Origin: Planctomycetota bacterium
GTDB lineage: Bacteria; Planctomycetota; UBA11346
Direction: 5' to 3'
Assembly (NCBI GenBank): GCA_027859175.1
Contig: JAQIBG010000117.1
Span: 1-54,685, forward strand
DNA: 54,685 nt
The position numbers were made by a program, and so were the translations under genes. This document shows positions 23,362 to 32,370 of the stretch, one piece after another; within the stretch, counting starts at the first letter, position 1; every line of letters starts with the position of its first letter. The notes under the pieces were generated by a model that saw only the letters and a program-made list of their open reading frames with translations, ran no database searches and was not told where the DNA came from.

Positions 23362-24861
23362 ATGGCCCGAATCCTTGCGTATGCCCTTGCTGGCCCCCAT
23401 GGCGATGCCGCCACCTGCCTGCGGGCCCTCACCGCCGGCAGCGAGGCACCGCCGCCGCGCGATGATAGTCCACTGGCGCCGCGCCTGCTGGCCTTGGCCA
23501 AAGAACTCCTGAGTGAGCACAGCGCCGACCTGATCCTGCTTGCCGGCGCCAAGGGCGACTGCGCGCTGTACGCCGAGCAACTTCTCAGCAGCGAGCACCC
23601 AGACGGCTCGCCGCTCGCGCTGGCACAATTTCTCAGCACCAGCCTTGCGATTCCGTGCCACGTTGTTGCCGGCGCCTGCGCCAGCGGCCCGCTGGCCCTT
23701 GGCGAAGCCGCCCGGGCCCTGCACTGCGGCGATGCACAGCGGGTTTTGGTGCTCGCCGGCGAGCGCTTGGCGCCATTTGTCGATGAGGGCTTTGCCGCCC
23801 TGCGCGCGCTCGACCCCGAACGCTGCCGTCCCTATGACCACAACCGCGCCGGCCTCATACTCGGTGACGGCGTCGCTGGCATGGTCCTTGGCAATGGCCA
23901 CGGCGGTTTGCAGCTGCAAGGCTGGGGCGGTAGTCTCGATGCGAGTCACCTGACGGCACCCCACCCGCGCGGCGATGGTCTTGCCCTGGCCGCGCGTCAG
24001 GCCTGCACCCGCGCCGCGATTGCCGAACCAGGCTGGATCTGTGGCCACGGCACCGGCACCCGCGCCAACGACGACGCTGAGATTGCCTGCTACCAACAAT
24101 TGGCCTGGCCCAGCCCGGTAGTCGGCTGGAAAGGTTGCTTGGGCCACGGCCTGGGCGCAACGGGGCTCGTCGAAGCCGTGCTCTGTGCTGAAATTCTGAG
24201 CCACGGTCGCCCCTTGCCCGGCACCGTGGGCCTCGACACGAGTATCGACAGCCACGTGTTGCGTGGCGGGCCACACCCGCCACCACCGGGGCCTGCCTTA
24301 AGCGTCAACGCCGGCTTTGGCGGTCTCAACGGCGCTGTGGTCTTCGGGGATCGTGCGCCGCAGCCGCTCAGCGTAACGGCCGCCACCTGCACCGCCCGCT
24401 CGCGTATCGAGCCCGAGCAGGGCGTGCTGCCCAAACGCAGCGCCAAACAGGTACTCGGCCATATCGATGCCGGTTGGGGACGGCTCGACCTCTCGTGTCG
24501 TCTGCTGGTTGAATTGGCGAGCGGACTTGGCGACCTCCCTGAGGGTAGTGCCCTCATTCTCGCCTCAGACAGTGGCTGTCGCGCAACCGATGCGGCCTAC
24601 GAAGCCGCACGCCGCGCAACCGGCGCCGAAGCCCAACGCTTTGTCTATACGCTGGCCTCGATTCCAGTCGGCGAAGCCTCGATCCGATGCAATCTACATG
24701 GGCCCGGCTTCACGCTCCAAGGCTGCAGCGATAGCCAACTGCGACGCTGCGCCGAACGCCTGCTGGCCGAAGGCCATCCTGCGGTGGTTGTGGCCCGCAT
24801 CGAAACCGACGCGGCGCCTATCGCCTGGGCTGAACGTTGGGAACCAGCTCGCTCAAGCTGA
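23362..24861 (+). CDS. Beta-ketoacyl synthase fused to a truncated second KS-like domain
   Basis: A 499-residue protein. Residues 1-330 form a complete ketosynthase with the thiolase-fold active site: C106 in VVAGACASGPLAL, H229 in ICGHGTGTRAND, K257 and H262 in WKGCLGHGLGATG, and the closing NAGFGGLNGAVVF. Residues 360-495 look like only the N-terminal half of a second ketosynthase (SALILASDSGCRATDAAY, FVYTLASIPVGEASIRCNLHG), resembling the chain-length-factor-like partner found in aryl polyene and flexirubin loci. That half has no catalytic Cys. This gives a one-chain synthase plus partner, which I have not seen described. It probably performs the condensation step on the carrier proteins of the locus. 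Divergent from the second ligase. Confidence 0.85.
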   Translation: MARILAYALAGPHGDAATCLRALTAGSEAPPPRDDSPLAPRLLALAKELLSEHSADLILLAGAKGDCALYAEQLLSSEHPDGSPLALAQFLSTSLAIPCHVVAGACASGPLALGEAARALHCGDAQRVLVLAGERLAPFVDEGFAALRALDPERCRPYDHNRAGLILGDGVAGMVLGNGHGGLQLQGWGGSLDASHLTAPHPRGDGLALAARQACTRAAIAEPGWICGHGTGTRANDDAEIACYQQLAWPSPVVGWKGCLGHGLGATGLVEAVLCAEILSHGRPLPGTVGLDTSIDSHVLRGGPHPPPPGPALSVNAGFGGLNGAVVFGDRAPQPLSVTAATCTARSRIEPEQGVLPKRSAKQVLGHIDAGWGRLDLSCRLLVELASGLGDLPEGSALILASDSGCRATDAAYEAARRATGAEAQRFVYTLASIPVGEASIRCNLHGPGFTLQGCSDSQLRRCAERLLAEGHPAVVVARIETDAAPIAWAERWEPARSS

Positions 24862-24898
24862 GACGTCCCGGAACGATGCATCGGCAGGGTTTTTGTGA

Positions 24899-24916
24899 GA
24901 TGCCTCGCGAGGCATC
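24899..24916. terminator. Perfect 18-bp palindrome between convergent genes
   Basis: GATGCCTCGCGAGGCATC is fully self-complementary, 37 nt past the ketosynthase stop and 27 nt past the carrier-protein stop. A short T-run (GGGTTTTTG) precedes it, which would serve the leftward transcript from the carrier gene. Probably a bidirectional terminator. Confidence 0.5.
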
Positions 24917-24943
24917 GTGCTGATACACCACGCGCGCTACTGA

Positions 24944-25195
24944 TCAGGCCTTGGCCTGAAGATAGGCATCCAGGGCTTCGATGCTGGCAAAGGCGGCGCG
25001 GCCCTCATCCATGTCTTGAATGGTCACGCCATAGTGGCGCTCAACCACCACCGCGAGCTCAAGCGCGTCGATGCTATCGAGCCCCAAACCCTCACCAAAC
25101 AGGGGCGCGGCGGGGTCAATATCGTCGACACCGATCTCCTCCAGATTGAGTCCATCGATAATGTGCTGCGCGAGCTGGCGTTGCCGGTCATCCAT
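24944..25195 (-). CDS. Acyl carrier protein (second)
   Basis: An 83-residue carrier protein. The attachment serine is S41 in GEGLGLDSIDALELAVVVE, the form typical of carriers in aryl-polyene-type clusters and of specialised fatty-acid synthases. Acidic residues around the site (EEIGVDDIDP) are as expected. It is transcribed toward the ketosynthase and shares a palindromic terminator with it. It is a single gene with a 155-bp gap to the divergent GspF-like gene. Having two carriers with different motifs (DSH and DSI) in one locus suggests that one carries the starter or finished acyl group and the other the growing chain. That division is inference. Confidence 0.88.
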   Translation of the reverse strand: MDDRQRQLAQHIIDGLNLEEIGVDDIDPAAPLFGEGLGLDSIDALELAVVVERHYGVTIQDMDEGRAAFASIEALDAYLQAKA

Positions 25196-25307
25196 GCCTG
25201 GGAACGATAAGACCAGAATCGTGTCGACAAGGCCCAGAGCGCCACACCGGGCCAGCCCCCAGGGACACCGTTGCCCGAGGCCCAGCTTGTTGCTACACCA
25301 TATGCAT

Positions 25308-25329
25308 GTGGCGTCAGATCCGACGCCAC
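25308..25329 (+). promoter_or_regulatory. Hairpin in the leader of the GspF-like gene
   Basis: GTGGCGTC-AGATCC-GACGCCAC is a perfect 8-bp stem with a 6-nt loop, ending 21 nt before the ATG at 25351. It could be a terminator, an attenuator, or chance. No longer structure is obvious. Confidence 0.35.
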
Positions 25330-25350
25330 AGCAGAGACGATGGGAGCTCT

Positions 25351-25635
25351 ATGCCCGCCTACCGCTTCAAGGCCACCGGCCGTGACGGCAGCTCCAAGCA
25401 GGGCATTATCCAGGCCACCAGCCAGGCCGATGCCGAAGACCGCGTTCGTGGGCGCGGCTTCACCATCATCCAGGTGGTGGAAGCCAAACTCAAGCGGCCG
25501 CGCGAGGTCGCCGCAGCGCCCCCGCAGACAAAGCGCAACCTTGTGCTAACCCTGCTGTTATTCTTGATTTTGGCCGGTGCGGTCTTTGTCTATCTTGACC
25601 CCTGGAACGTGATCCCCGACCTCGTGGTAAAATGA
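25351..25635 (+). CDS. Mini membrane protein with a GspF/PilC N-terminus-like domain
   Basis: A 94-residue protein. Residues 1-50 (MPAYRFKATGRDGSSKQGII, then ADAEDRVRGRGFTIIQV) look like the very N-terminus of type II secretion inner-membrane protein GspF/PilC, where this beta-strand domain precedes the first helix bundle. The helical repeats of GspF are absent. Instead a basic linker (KLKRPREVAAAPPQTKRN) leads to one transmembrane helix (LVLTLLLFLILAGAVFVYLD). It is thus a stand-alone version of that domain on a C-terminal anchor. GGGAG precedes the ATG. It overlaps the next gene (ATGA). Pseudopilins elsewhere in the window make an association with that machinery conceivable, but this is inference. 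Confidence 0.7.
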   Translation: MPAYRFKATGRDGSSKQGIIQATSQADAEDRVRGRGFTIIQVVEAKLKRPREVAAAPPQTKRNLVLTLLLFLILAGAVFVYLDPWNVIPDLVVK

Positions 25636-26078
25636 ACGATTTCATCTCTGAACTCACCACCATTCGCGATGAAGCCGACTGGACCTTACTGCTCCACTGC
25701 TGTATCGAGAACGTGGCGCCCCTGATCGACGAGCGCTATCGCGAAGCCCGTTTCAACTTTGCCAGCACCTTTGCCGAGATCCGTTCGATCTGCAAAGTGG
25801 GCGAAGCCGAAACCGCGCTCAACCGCAGCGAAGAACTGCATCGGCTGGCCAAGCGCGACGATCTGTTTATGGGCCGCGCCCACACGCCACGCCCGAGCGA
25901 AGCTCGCTTTGTGGTCGACGTTTTGGCTGAACTGGCCGAACTCTCAGACACGCTACTGTACGGTCCGGTTGAGGCCGGTGAGGTGCAGGAGGCCTGCGAC
26001 CGGCTGATTGAGGCCCGGCAACGTTTCCTGAGCGCCAGCAGTGGCTCGTACCCACAACCCCCTACCAGCCTGCCCTAA
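25632..26078 (+). CDS. Soluble helical protein, unknown, coupled to the mini GspF-like gene
   Basis: A 148-residue protein predicted to be all-helical and acidic, with no signal or membrane segment. I recognise no family. Segments such as AETALNRSEELHRLAKRD and EACDRLIEARQRFL suggest amphipathic helices. Its ATG overlaps the preceding stop (ATGA), which strongly implies translational coupling and a joint function with the GspF-like mini protein, perhaps as its cytoplasmic partner. It ends 49 bp before the convergent AraC gene. Codon use matches its neighbours. Confidence 0.7.
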   Translation: MNDFISELTTIRDEADWTLLLHCCIENVAPLIDERYREARFNFASTFAEIRSICKVGEAETALNRSEELHRLAKRDDLFMGRAHTPRPSEARFVVDVLAELAELSDTLLYGPVEAGEVQEACDRLIEARQRFLSASSGSYPQPPTSLP

Positions 26079-26127
26079 CAGGCCTCCATGCAGTTGCCCT
26101 GCCAAGGTGGGCGCTGCCGCTGAACAC

Positions 26128-26922
26128 TCACCCGACGGTGCGTTCGCGCCACGCGCGTGGGCTCTCACCCATCACCCGGCTAAAAAACCGGCTGAAGGTA
26201 AAAGGGTCAGGAAATTCGAGCAGATCGGCGATGGTCGCAATATCGTGATCGGCGTAGGTCAGCAAACGCGCCGCGGCTTCGCCACGGGCCCGATCGATCA
26301 TGGGCTTGCAGCCAGCGCCGGTCACCGCGCGCACCCGGGCAGACAGTCGACTCGGCGATAATCCCAGCTGCTGAGCCAGTTCAGCTACACCGATCGAGCG
26401 CCCATCAAGGCGTCGCAAGATGCGATCAAGCTTACGCATCACGGCATCGCCGCCGCTCGGCTCGGTTGCTTCTGGCGCTACATGGGCCACCAAGGCGGCC
26501 AAGCTGTACTCAAGCACCAAACGATCAGCGGCCTCCGGCTCAACGCTGCCACTCGGCAAACACGCCAACAAGGCGGCCTGCAAACCGGTACACAGCGGAC
26601 CCGTCGGCAAGGCCTGCGCCTGGCTACCAAGCGCGCCGCCGGCAACCGCAAACTTGATCGACACAAAACCGGCCACCGGTTCGGGATAGCTGAGCCCGTG
26701 AACGCAACCACTCGGGATCAATACCGCATCACCAGCACGACAATCGAAGCGCCGCTGCGGCGTCTCAATGACCACCTGCCCGGCGGTTATTATCTCCAGC
26801 TGACAGAAGCTGTGTCGATGCTGGCCAACAAGCCCAGGACCATGACGATCGATACGCAAGTGATGCCGATAAGCACAGCGCAGGTGTCGCTCTGCAGCGG
26901 AGTCCTCGGGTTCGGCTGCCAT
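26128..26922 (-). CDS. AraC-family transcriptional regulator
   Basis: The protein has 264 residues. The N-terminal half is a cupin-like sensor (QLEIITAGQVVIETPQRRF, then AGDAVLIPSGCVHG). The C-terminal pair of helix-turn-helices has the family pattern: IGVAELAQQLGLSPSRLSAR, then DIATIADLLEFPDPFTFSRF followed by FSRVMGESPRAWR. Members usually respond to a small sugar-like ligand and control adjacent genes. Here the neighbours are a histidine kinase on the same strand and a convergent unknown pair, so the target is unclear. A 333-bp gap precedes it. Confidence 0.88.
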   Translation of the reverse strand: MAAEPEDSAAERHLRCAYRHHLRIDRHGPGLVGQHRHSFCQLEIITAGQVVIETPQRRFDCRAGDAVLIPSGCVHGLSYPEPVAGFVSIKFAVAGGALGSQAQALPTGPLCTGLQAALLACLPSGSVEPEAADRLVLEYSLAALVAHVAPEATEPSGGDAVMRKLDRILRRLDGRSIGVAELAQQLGLSPSRLSARVRAVTGAGCKPMIDRARGEAAARLLTYADHDIATIADLLEFPDPFTFSRFFSRVMGESPRAWRERTVG

Positions 26923-27255
26923 GATGCGTCAGCATGCCGTCTGATGGCAGCCATAACAAGCAATCAGGTGGCCGAAACTGGCCCCGCCGACTAGGGCTCC
27001 AATGCCACAGTGCGCAGACCACCAGGGAGTTCCCTTACAGCTAGCAGCAAAAATCCTGAGGCCCTGCTGGGGTTATCTTCAGCGATCCATTCGCTACTCG
27101 TGGTGCCAATACAACCGATGCTGGCAAAGCCATGCACCTTGATCGGACCCTCCCGATACTGGAGAGCGAGGCGCAGCAGCCCACGCAGGCATGCCCAGCA
27201 GCTTGCGCCGGTCTCACTCTTACTGTGCGGGAGGTCGGATCCATCACCACAGGTC
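26923..27255. other. Gap of 333 bp, possible gene fragment
   Basis: No secure gene. On the minus strand, a frame ending near 26991 reads plausibly as protein over its last 50 or so residues (KVHGFASIGCIGTTSSEWIA, AEDNPSRASGFLLLAVRELP) but starts inside the kinase gene and has no recognised family. It may be the tail of a decayed gene. The stretch also must contain the AraC promoter. Confidence 0.25.
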
Positions 27256-29955
27256 CTATTCTCCCTGACGCTCAACCACCGCCTCTGCAATTACCCGACC
27301 CAGATCATACAAGCGGTAGGGCTTCTGCAGGAAGCCGCGGAACCCAGCCTCGCGCAACTCTTTGGAATCGGCATCGCGGGCAAAACCGCTGCACAGCACG
27401 GCCTGCACGCCAGGGTCCATCGCTTTAAGCTCTCTGATGCAATCGATGCCACGCATCACCGGCATCTCCATGTCTAACATCACCGCATCGATGTCAGTAC
27501 GATGAGCGCGATATTGGGTCACACCCTCGGCGCCATTGCAGGCCTCAATCACCGTGTATCCCAAGGCCGACAGCATCTCGCGCGCTGTTGTTCGCAGTAA
27601 TTCCTCGTCATCAACCACCAGGATACATCCACTGCCCGACTGCACCGTGCGCTCAGCACGCGTCGCCGCACTGTGGATCTCATCGGTAGCCGGCAGCAGC
27701 ATGCGGAAGGTTGCGCCCTTTCCTTCAGCGGTGTCAACCGCGATAGCTCCGGCGTGATCGTGCACGGTTCGGTATACAGCCGCCAACCCCAGGCCCGTTC
27801 CCTTACCAACTGGCTTAGTGGTAAAAAACGGGTCAAAGGCACGCTCGCGCACCGCGTCAGGCATGCCCACACCGTCATCAATTACCAGGATCTCAACGTA
27901 TCGTCCGGGCAGCAGGGGCGCCGAGACATCAACCGTCAACTCCTCTTCGAGCACGCAGTCGGCAGTGCGGTAACACAGCACCCCCCCTTCAGGCATCGCA
28001 TCGCGCGCATTTAAGCCCAGATTAAGCAGCGCATTCTGCAACGAGGCACCATCCGCCACCACCATCCGGTGTTCCGCGTCTAAATGGCTCTCGAGTTTAA
28101 TCCGGCGATCAATGCTGCGCTCAAGCATCGCCATGGTGTCTTCAACCAAACGATGCACATCAACTGGCGTCGACAAATTGCGCCCGCGACGCGCAAATGC
28201 CAGGAGCTTATTGGTTAACTCAGCGGCGCGTTCACCGGTATGCAAGATCCGCTCTGCGAGCTTCGCGTCCTCGCCTTTCAGGCGGCGCGACAAGAGCTCG
28301 GATGTCCCAACCATGGCGCCAAGCATATTATTAAAATCATGAGCAATGCCGCCAGCCAACTGCCCGAGAGATTCCATCTTCTGCGCTTGGCGAACCTGAT
28401 CTTCGAGTTGATTGCGGTCGGTCACATCACGCACCGACACCAACCACAGGGCTCGGTCAGGAACATCAACGCGCCCAATCAACACTTCAGCGTCAAAAGA
28501 CTTGCCGGCTGGCCCCAAGACCTGCCAAGCAAACAACTCGCCCAAACCATCTTGTTCGCAATGCCGCAGGAACACCGCCTCAGACGACTCGCCACTGGGC
28601 TGCTCAGCCTGGGTCAAGTCTAAGAACTTCATGCCGATCAGGCGCTCGCGTGACACCGCAAAATCCACCTCGGCACGACGATTGCAGTCAACAATCGCAC
28701 CTTCCGAGAGCAAAAACACCGCGTCGCCGGCGTGTTCAAACAAGGCAAAGTAGAGGCGTTCGCGCTGCTCAAGCCGTTCATAGGCATTGCGCAGATCGTC
28801 TTCGGTACGCGACACCGCATCGGCCATATCGTTAAAGGCACGCGCCAAGGTGCGAATTTCTTGCGGCCCGCGCACGTCGGCGCGTAGGTCGCGCTGACCC
28901 GCTCCGAGTAGGGTGATTTGCGCCTGCAGGCGATGGATCGGACGACGCACACGATATTTCAACACGATGGTGGCCACCAAAATTTGCGCCAATAAGGCGA
29001 TCACACCCACCACCAAAGCCATCGCGGCCGCAGCACGCGCGGGGCCGAGAATCACGTCAGCAGGATACACTGTGGCCACAATCAGGCCGGTTGGGGCCAA
29101 CCGGGAGATCGCCACTTGGCCACCATCAGCAAGCGCCAGCAACTCACTCTCCGGACCACTGGCAGCCACCTGCGCCTGCAGTTGAGCGGCGAGACTTTCC
29201 GAACCAATAACCACACTGCCATCGCTGCCCCAGACCGCGGTCGCCACCCCGTCACGATCATTCGCAGCAACACGATCAAGCATTCCCGCGAGTGGAACAT
29301 GATGCATCGCAGCAGCGCGATGGCCGGCCGCCATCATCGGCTGAATTGCGGTAATCATCCAGCGTTCGGTGGCGGGCTCGATATAGGGCGCTGACCAGCG
29401 CAGGGCATCGCCTGGCTGCTGCAGCAGGGCCATCTCCTGTGGCAGCAACACGGGATCGCTCGGCAGCAGCGCATCAACCAGTTCGACCAAAGGCTCGCCA
29501 TAGCCCACCAGCCAGCGTGATGGGCAGGCCACCCCCACCGCAGGCAGGTCTTCACCCCAGGCCGGCCCGTACTCCTCCATGATCGCAAGTACGGGCGCGA
29601 GGTCGTCATCAACTGCCTGCGGCGCAACCCAGGCCACCACGCCGTCTTGGTTTAAGCCCAGGCTGCCGTCGCCTTGTGGCTGCAATTGTTGAATGAGGCT
29701 GCTGCGGTCGGCGGTGTGGTATTCGACAAGCCGAACCAAGTGATGCAGGTTGCTGCGCGCGGTGGCGAACAACTGGGTCTCGGCGCGGCTTCGTTCATCG
29801 CTGGTGCTGCGCAACTCGCGAAGACTGCCACTGGAGTAGCGCTCTGCACTGTGCTGATAAATAACCCATGACGCGATGCCGGTCACGAGGGCGGTGCCCA
29901 AGGCCATCGGCAGTAGTGCCTGTCCAACAATACCGATCCGTCGATCGAGACCCAT
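27256..29955 (-). CDS. Hybrid sensor histidine kinase with receiver domain
   Basis: An 899-residue membrane kinase. Order: transmembrane helix (about 12-34), extracytoplasmic sensor of about 270 residues, second helix (310-333), HAMP (334-385), PAS (about 395-510, [16 protein letters not shown]), dimerisation domain with phospho-acceptor H539 in [14 protein letters not shown], an ATPase domain ([35 protein letters not shown]), and a C-terminal receiver ([11 protein letters not shown], phospho-Asp in VMLDMEMPV). It would sense an extracellular cue and phosphorylate its own receiver. No separate response regulator gene is adjacent, so the output partner is elsewhere. Start ATG 29955; a TTG two codons upstream is possible. 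The HDFNN type belongs to the NtrB-like class. Confidence 0.9.
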   Translation of the reverse strand: MGLDRRIGIVGQALLPMALGTALVTGIASWVIYQHSAERYSSGSLRELRSTSDERSRAETQLFATARSNLHHLVRLVEYHTADRSSLIQQLQPQGDGSLGLNQDGVVAWVAPQAVDDDLAPVLAIMEEYGPAWGEDLPAVGVACPSRWLVGYGEPLVELVDALLPSDPVLLPQEMALLQQPGDALRWSAPYIEPATERWMITAIQPMMAAGHRAAAMHHVPLAGMLDRVAANDRDGVATAVWGSDGSVVIGSESLAAQLQAQVAASGPESELLALADGGQVAISRLAPTGLIVATVYPADVILGPARAAAAMALVVGVIALLAQILVATIVLKYRVRRPIHRLQAQITLLGAGQRDLRADVRGPQEIRTLARAFNDMADAVSRTEDDLRNAYERLEQRERLYFALFEHAGDAVFLLSEGAIVDCNRRAEVDFAVSRERLIGMKFLDLTQAEQPSGESSEAVFLRHCEQDGLGELFAWQVLGPAGKSFDAEVLIGRVDVPDRALWLVSVRDVTDRNQLEDQVRQAQKMESLGQLAGGIAHDFNNMLGAMVGTSELLSRRLKGEDAKLAERILHTGERAAELTNKLLAFARRGRNLSTPVDVHRLVEDTMAMLERSIDRRIKLESHLDAEHRMVVADGASLQNALLNLGLNARDAMPEGGVLCYRTADCVLEEELTVDVSAPLLPGRYVEILVIDDGVGMPDAVRERAFDPFFTTKPVGKGTGLGLAAVYRTVHDHAGAIAVDTAEGKGATFRMLLPATDEIHSAATRAERTVQSGSGCILVVDDEELLRTTAREMLSALGYTVIEACNGAEGVTQYRAHRTDIDAVMLDMEMPVMRGIDCIRELKAMDPGVQAVLCSGFARDADSKELREAGFRGFLQKPYRLYDLGRVIAEAVVERQGE

Positions 29956-30050
29956 ACACAACTATGTTAGAGGGCCAGTTGCGCCAATCCCACCGTAAAC
30001 CTGCGGCCCATTATCATGTTATCGCAACAGAACCCGGGGTCGGCCTTGGC

Positions 30051-31529
30051 TCAGAGTTGGCGCTCGAGTTCGCGAACCTGGAGCGCCGTCACCTCAAGCA
30101 CATGGCCCGTTACCGAAACCGGCAACAGATACTGACTACGCAATTCAAGACGGCTGCGCATGTACAGCCGGTCACCCAAGAAGTAGCGCAACTCCGTTGC
30201 TGGCACACCGTTATGCTGACAATGCTGCAGTTCGGCACGATAGCTGACCCATTGACCATCCAACAAGCCGCTCGCGCGCAGCACCTCCGGATGCCGCTCG
30301 AGAACCGAACGTGGCCGTGGTCCATCCCGATCGGTCCGCAGCAAAGCCGTCAGTTGCAGCGGCAGCGTCTCCGAACCGTCTGCGTCGGTCACCCGCATCG
30401 TGCACTCGAGCGCCAGGGCTTGAGCCGGGAATGGTCGCTGAATAACCACGGTCTCGGTGGCTTGCGGATCCCAGCGGGCGTCGAGGACAAAACCCAAAGC
30501 CGGACCACTCGGGCCATCCAGCGATGCAAGCTCCAGCCGCAGCGGTTCACGAGCATGCCCGGTCGGCAGTCCGTGCTCGGTGGTGACCGTGGCCGCGTAG
30601 CGCACCAAGTGCTTGAGATCGCTCCCGAGATCAAACAGCAGGTCTGCCCGGGCCGGGAACGCGGCTGGTACCACCGGCTCAGCAAGCAGCGCATGCTGAG
30701 CCGGAACACGCTTCTTGGCCGCTGGCGCCACGCCATCGCCACCAAGACTGAATCCAAGCGCGACGGTGGCGACCGCACAGCTCGCGACGGCCACTGCCAG
30801 CCAGGGGCCAAGCGCACCAGTGCCGGCCAGGGCACTCGCACTCATAGGCGGCGCCTGTAATGCCGGCGGCGGGAGCGACGTTGGCTCGGCCGCCAAATCG
30901 CCCAACAACATGAGCAACAAGGACGCCGCTACGATGCCGCGCCGTTCAAGCCGTTCGGTCAATTGCTTGAGACCGCGATGAATCTGCGACCGCACGGTGG
31001 CTTCAGGCCGCTCAAGCGCTGCCGCAACTTCCTGCGGACTGAGATCTTCAACATAGCGCAGCCACATCGGCAGCCGATAGCGCTCGGGGAGGTCGGCCAC
31101 GGCCTCGCGCACCAACTGGCGCTGCTCGCTGCGCTCCAAATCAGGGCCTTCGCTGCGGCGCAGCAAGGTTTCGGCCTCGCCCACCACGCGCTGACGCCGA
31201 TCACGCGCGTCTTCCTCACGAAACCGCATCCGGCACGCATTGACCACCGCCTGCAACAGCCAGGCCCGCACCGTGCCGCGTCCCGAATACTGAGCCGCCG
31301 AGCAACAGGCGCGCAGCAAGGCTTCCTGCACGCAGTCTTCAGCGTCACTGTCATTGCCGGTGTAGCGCCGGGCCACCCGCACCGCGGTGGGCCAGTGGCG
31401 CCGTAGCACCTCTTCCATCGCTGGCCGATCACCATCAGCAACATAGCGCGCGATCAGCAGACGATCGTCCTGGCTATCCAGGGCGTCATCGGCTTCGATC
31501 AGCAGGGCAGTTTCACTCTCGGTAACCAT
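30051..31529 (-). CDS. ECF sigma factor fused to a membrane segment and beta-rich C-terminal domain
   Basis: A 492-residue fusion. Residues 20-110 are sigma region 2 (YTGNDSDAEDCVQEALLRAC) and 140-195 region 4 (DLPERYRLPMWLRYVEDLSP, then PEATVRSQIHRGLKQL). Hydrophobic stretches follow at 199-214 and 239-262, the second being a convincing membrane helix. The last 220 residues are beta-rich with no family I recognise, and they may form a ligand-binding domain. The arrangement resembles PVC-type ECF proteins with a C-terminal extension instead of a separate anti-sigma factor. If one helix spans, the tail is outside the cytoplasmic membrane; if two, it is inside. The gene is monocistronic, between the kinase and a small membrane protein on the same strand. 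Confidence 0.85.
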   Translation of the reverse strand: MVTESETALLIEADDALDSQDDRLLIARYVADGDRPAMEEVLRRHWPTAVRVARRYTGNDSDAEDCVQEALLRACCSAAQYSGRGTVRAWLLQAVVNACRMRFREEDARDRRQRVVGEAETLLRRSEGPDLERSEQRQLVREAVADLPERYRLPMWLRYVEDLSPQEVAAALERPEATVRSQIHRGLKQLTERLERRGIVAASLLLMLLGDLAAEPTSLPPPALQAPPMSASALAGTGALGPWLAVAVASCAVATVALGFSLGGDGVAPAAKKRVPAQHALLAEPVVPAAFPARADLLFDLGSDLKHLVRYAATVTTEHGLPTGHAREPLRLELASLDGPSGPALGFVLDARWDPQATETVVIQRPFPAQALALECTMRVTDADGSETLPLQLTALLRTDRDGPRPRSVLERHPEVLRASGLLDGQWVSYRAELQHCQHNGVPATELRYFLGDRLYMRSRLELRSQYLLPVSVTGHVLEVTALQVRELERQL

Positions 31530-31579
31530 GGGCTCTCAACTGGGATGCCATGCCCCGGCCCTGCGTTGCATAAAGCAGG

Positions 31580-31990
31580 TCAGGAATCAGCACCCATCAT
31601 GCCAGCATCCGTATCGCTGGCCAGACCGTTGCGCATATCAATCAAGCGGCGCTGCAGCACGCGCTGCTCAATACACGCATGGCAGTCTTCCAATGCCGCT
31701 ATGAGTCTCGACTTATGCTGTGGCGGACAGTCTGGCGCGGCCTCCAGCAGCGGCAGTTCAAGGCGGTCCCACATCGCGGCGATCAAGGCCTTATCGCCGC
31801 GTCGGGCCATGCCCTCCAGCAATTCGGTGGCGGCGCTGCACCGCGCCGGTCCTACCGCGGCCAAACAGGCCGCCAACTGGCGCTCCAAATGTGCGCTGCT
31901 CGGGCCTGACCGGCGCCGCAGCACAACCACCATGGCCACTACCAGAACCAAGCTCACCACAACCGCCACAGCTGTCAGCACCAACACCAT
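31580..31990 (-). CDS. Single-pass membrane protein, unknown
   Basis: A 136-residue protein. An N-terminal helix (MVLVLTAVAVVVSLVLVVAM) is followed by the stop-transfer VVLRRRSG. The rest is a soluble helical domain with three cysteines that could be paired or metal-binding (LAACLAAVGPARCSAATELL, DCHACIEQRVLQRR). I know no family. It ends 50 bp before the sigma factor start on the same strand and may be transcribed with it. Divergent from thiS across 112 bp. Start ATG 31990 has only a weak ribosome site. Confidence 0.6.
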   Translation of the reverse strand: MVLVLTAVAVVVSLVLVVAMVVVLRRRSGPSSAHLERQLAACLAAVGPARCSAATELLEGMARRGDKALIAAMWDRLELPLLEAAPDCPPQHKSRLIAALEDCHACIEQRVLQRRLIDMRNGLASDTDAGMMGADS

Positions 31991-32102
31991 TGCCCTGTGA
32001 TGGCGTTAGGCGGCGAAGGAGCAAGCTATCCTTGGGAGTGAGCGGTCGTTCACCAAGGCGCCAGCGCTTGGCCCCCCTCAATTCTCCAGCATGATGCCAG
32101 CC

Positions 32103-32303
32103 ATGCACATCACGGTTAATGGCTCGCCGCAGGAGATCGCCGAAGGCGCCAGCGTCGCCGATCTCATCACCATTCTCGACCTGTCCCAGCGTCGCGTGGC
32201 GGTAGAAGTGAATAAAGATATCGTGCGCCGAGCCGAGCACGGCACCCACCAACTCCAAGACGCTGATGTGGTTGAAATCGTGACCCTTGTTGGGGGCGGC
32301 TGA
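32103..32303 (+). CDS. thiS: Sulfur carrier protein ThiS
   Basis: A 66-residue beta-grasp protein: MHITVNGSPQEIAEGASVAD, then RRVAVEVNKDIVRRAEH and the C-terminal Gly-Gly (VTLVGGG) that is thiocarboxylated to deliver sulfur for thiazole synthesis in thiamine biosynthesis. The length and the GG end are diagnostic. None of thiG, thiF or thiH is adjacent, so it is an isolated carrier here. An upstream in-frame ATG at 32091 would add four residues. It lies 68 bp before hemQ in the same direction and may share its transcript. Confidence 0.85.
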   Translation: MHITVNGSPQEIAEGASVADLITILDLSQRRVAVEVNKDIVRRAEHGTHQLQDADVVEIVTLVGGG

Positions 32304-32370
32304 ACCAAGGCTACGCCAGCATGCACCGCGCAATGCTGGACACTGCCGCAAGCGCACCAGACTCCCGACC

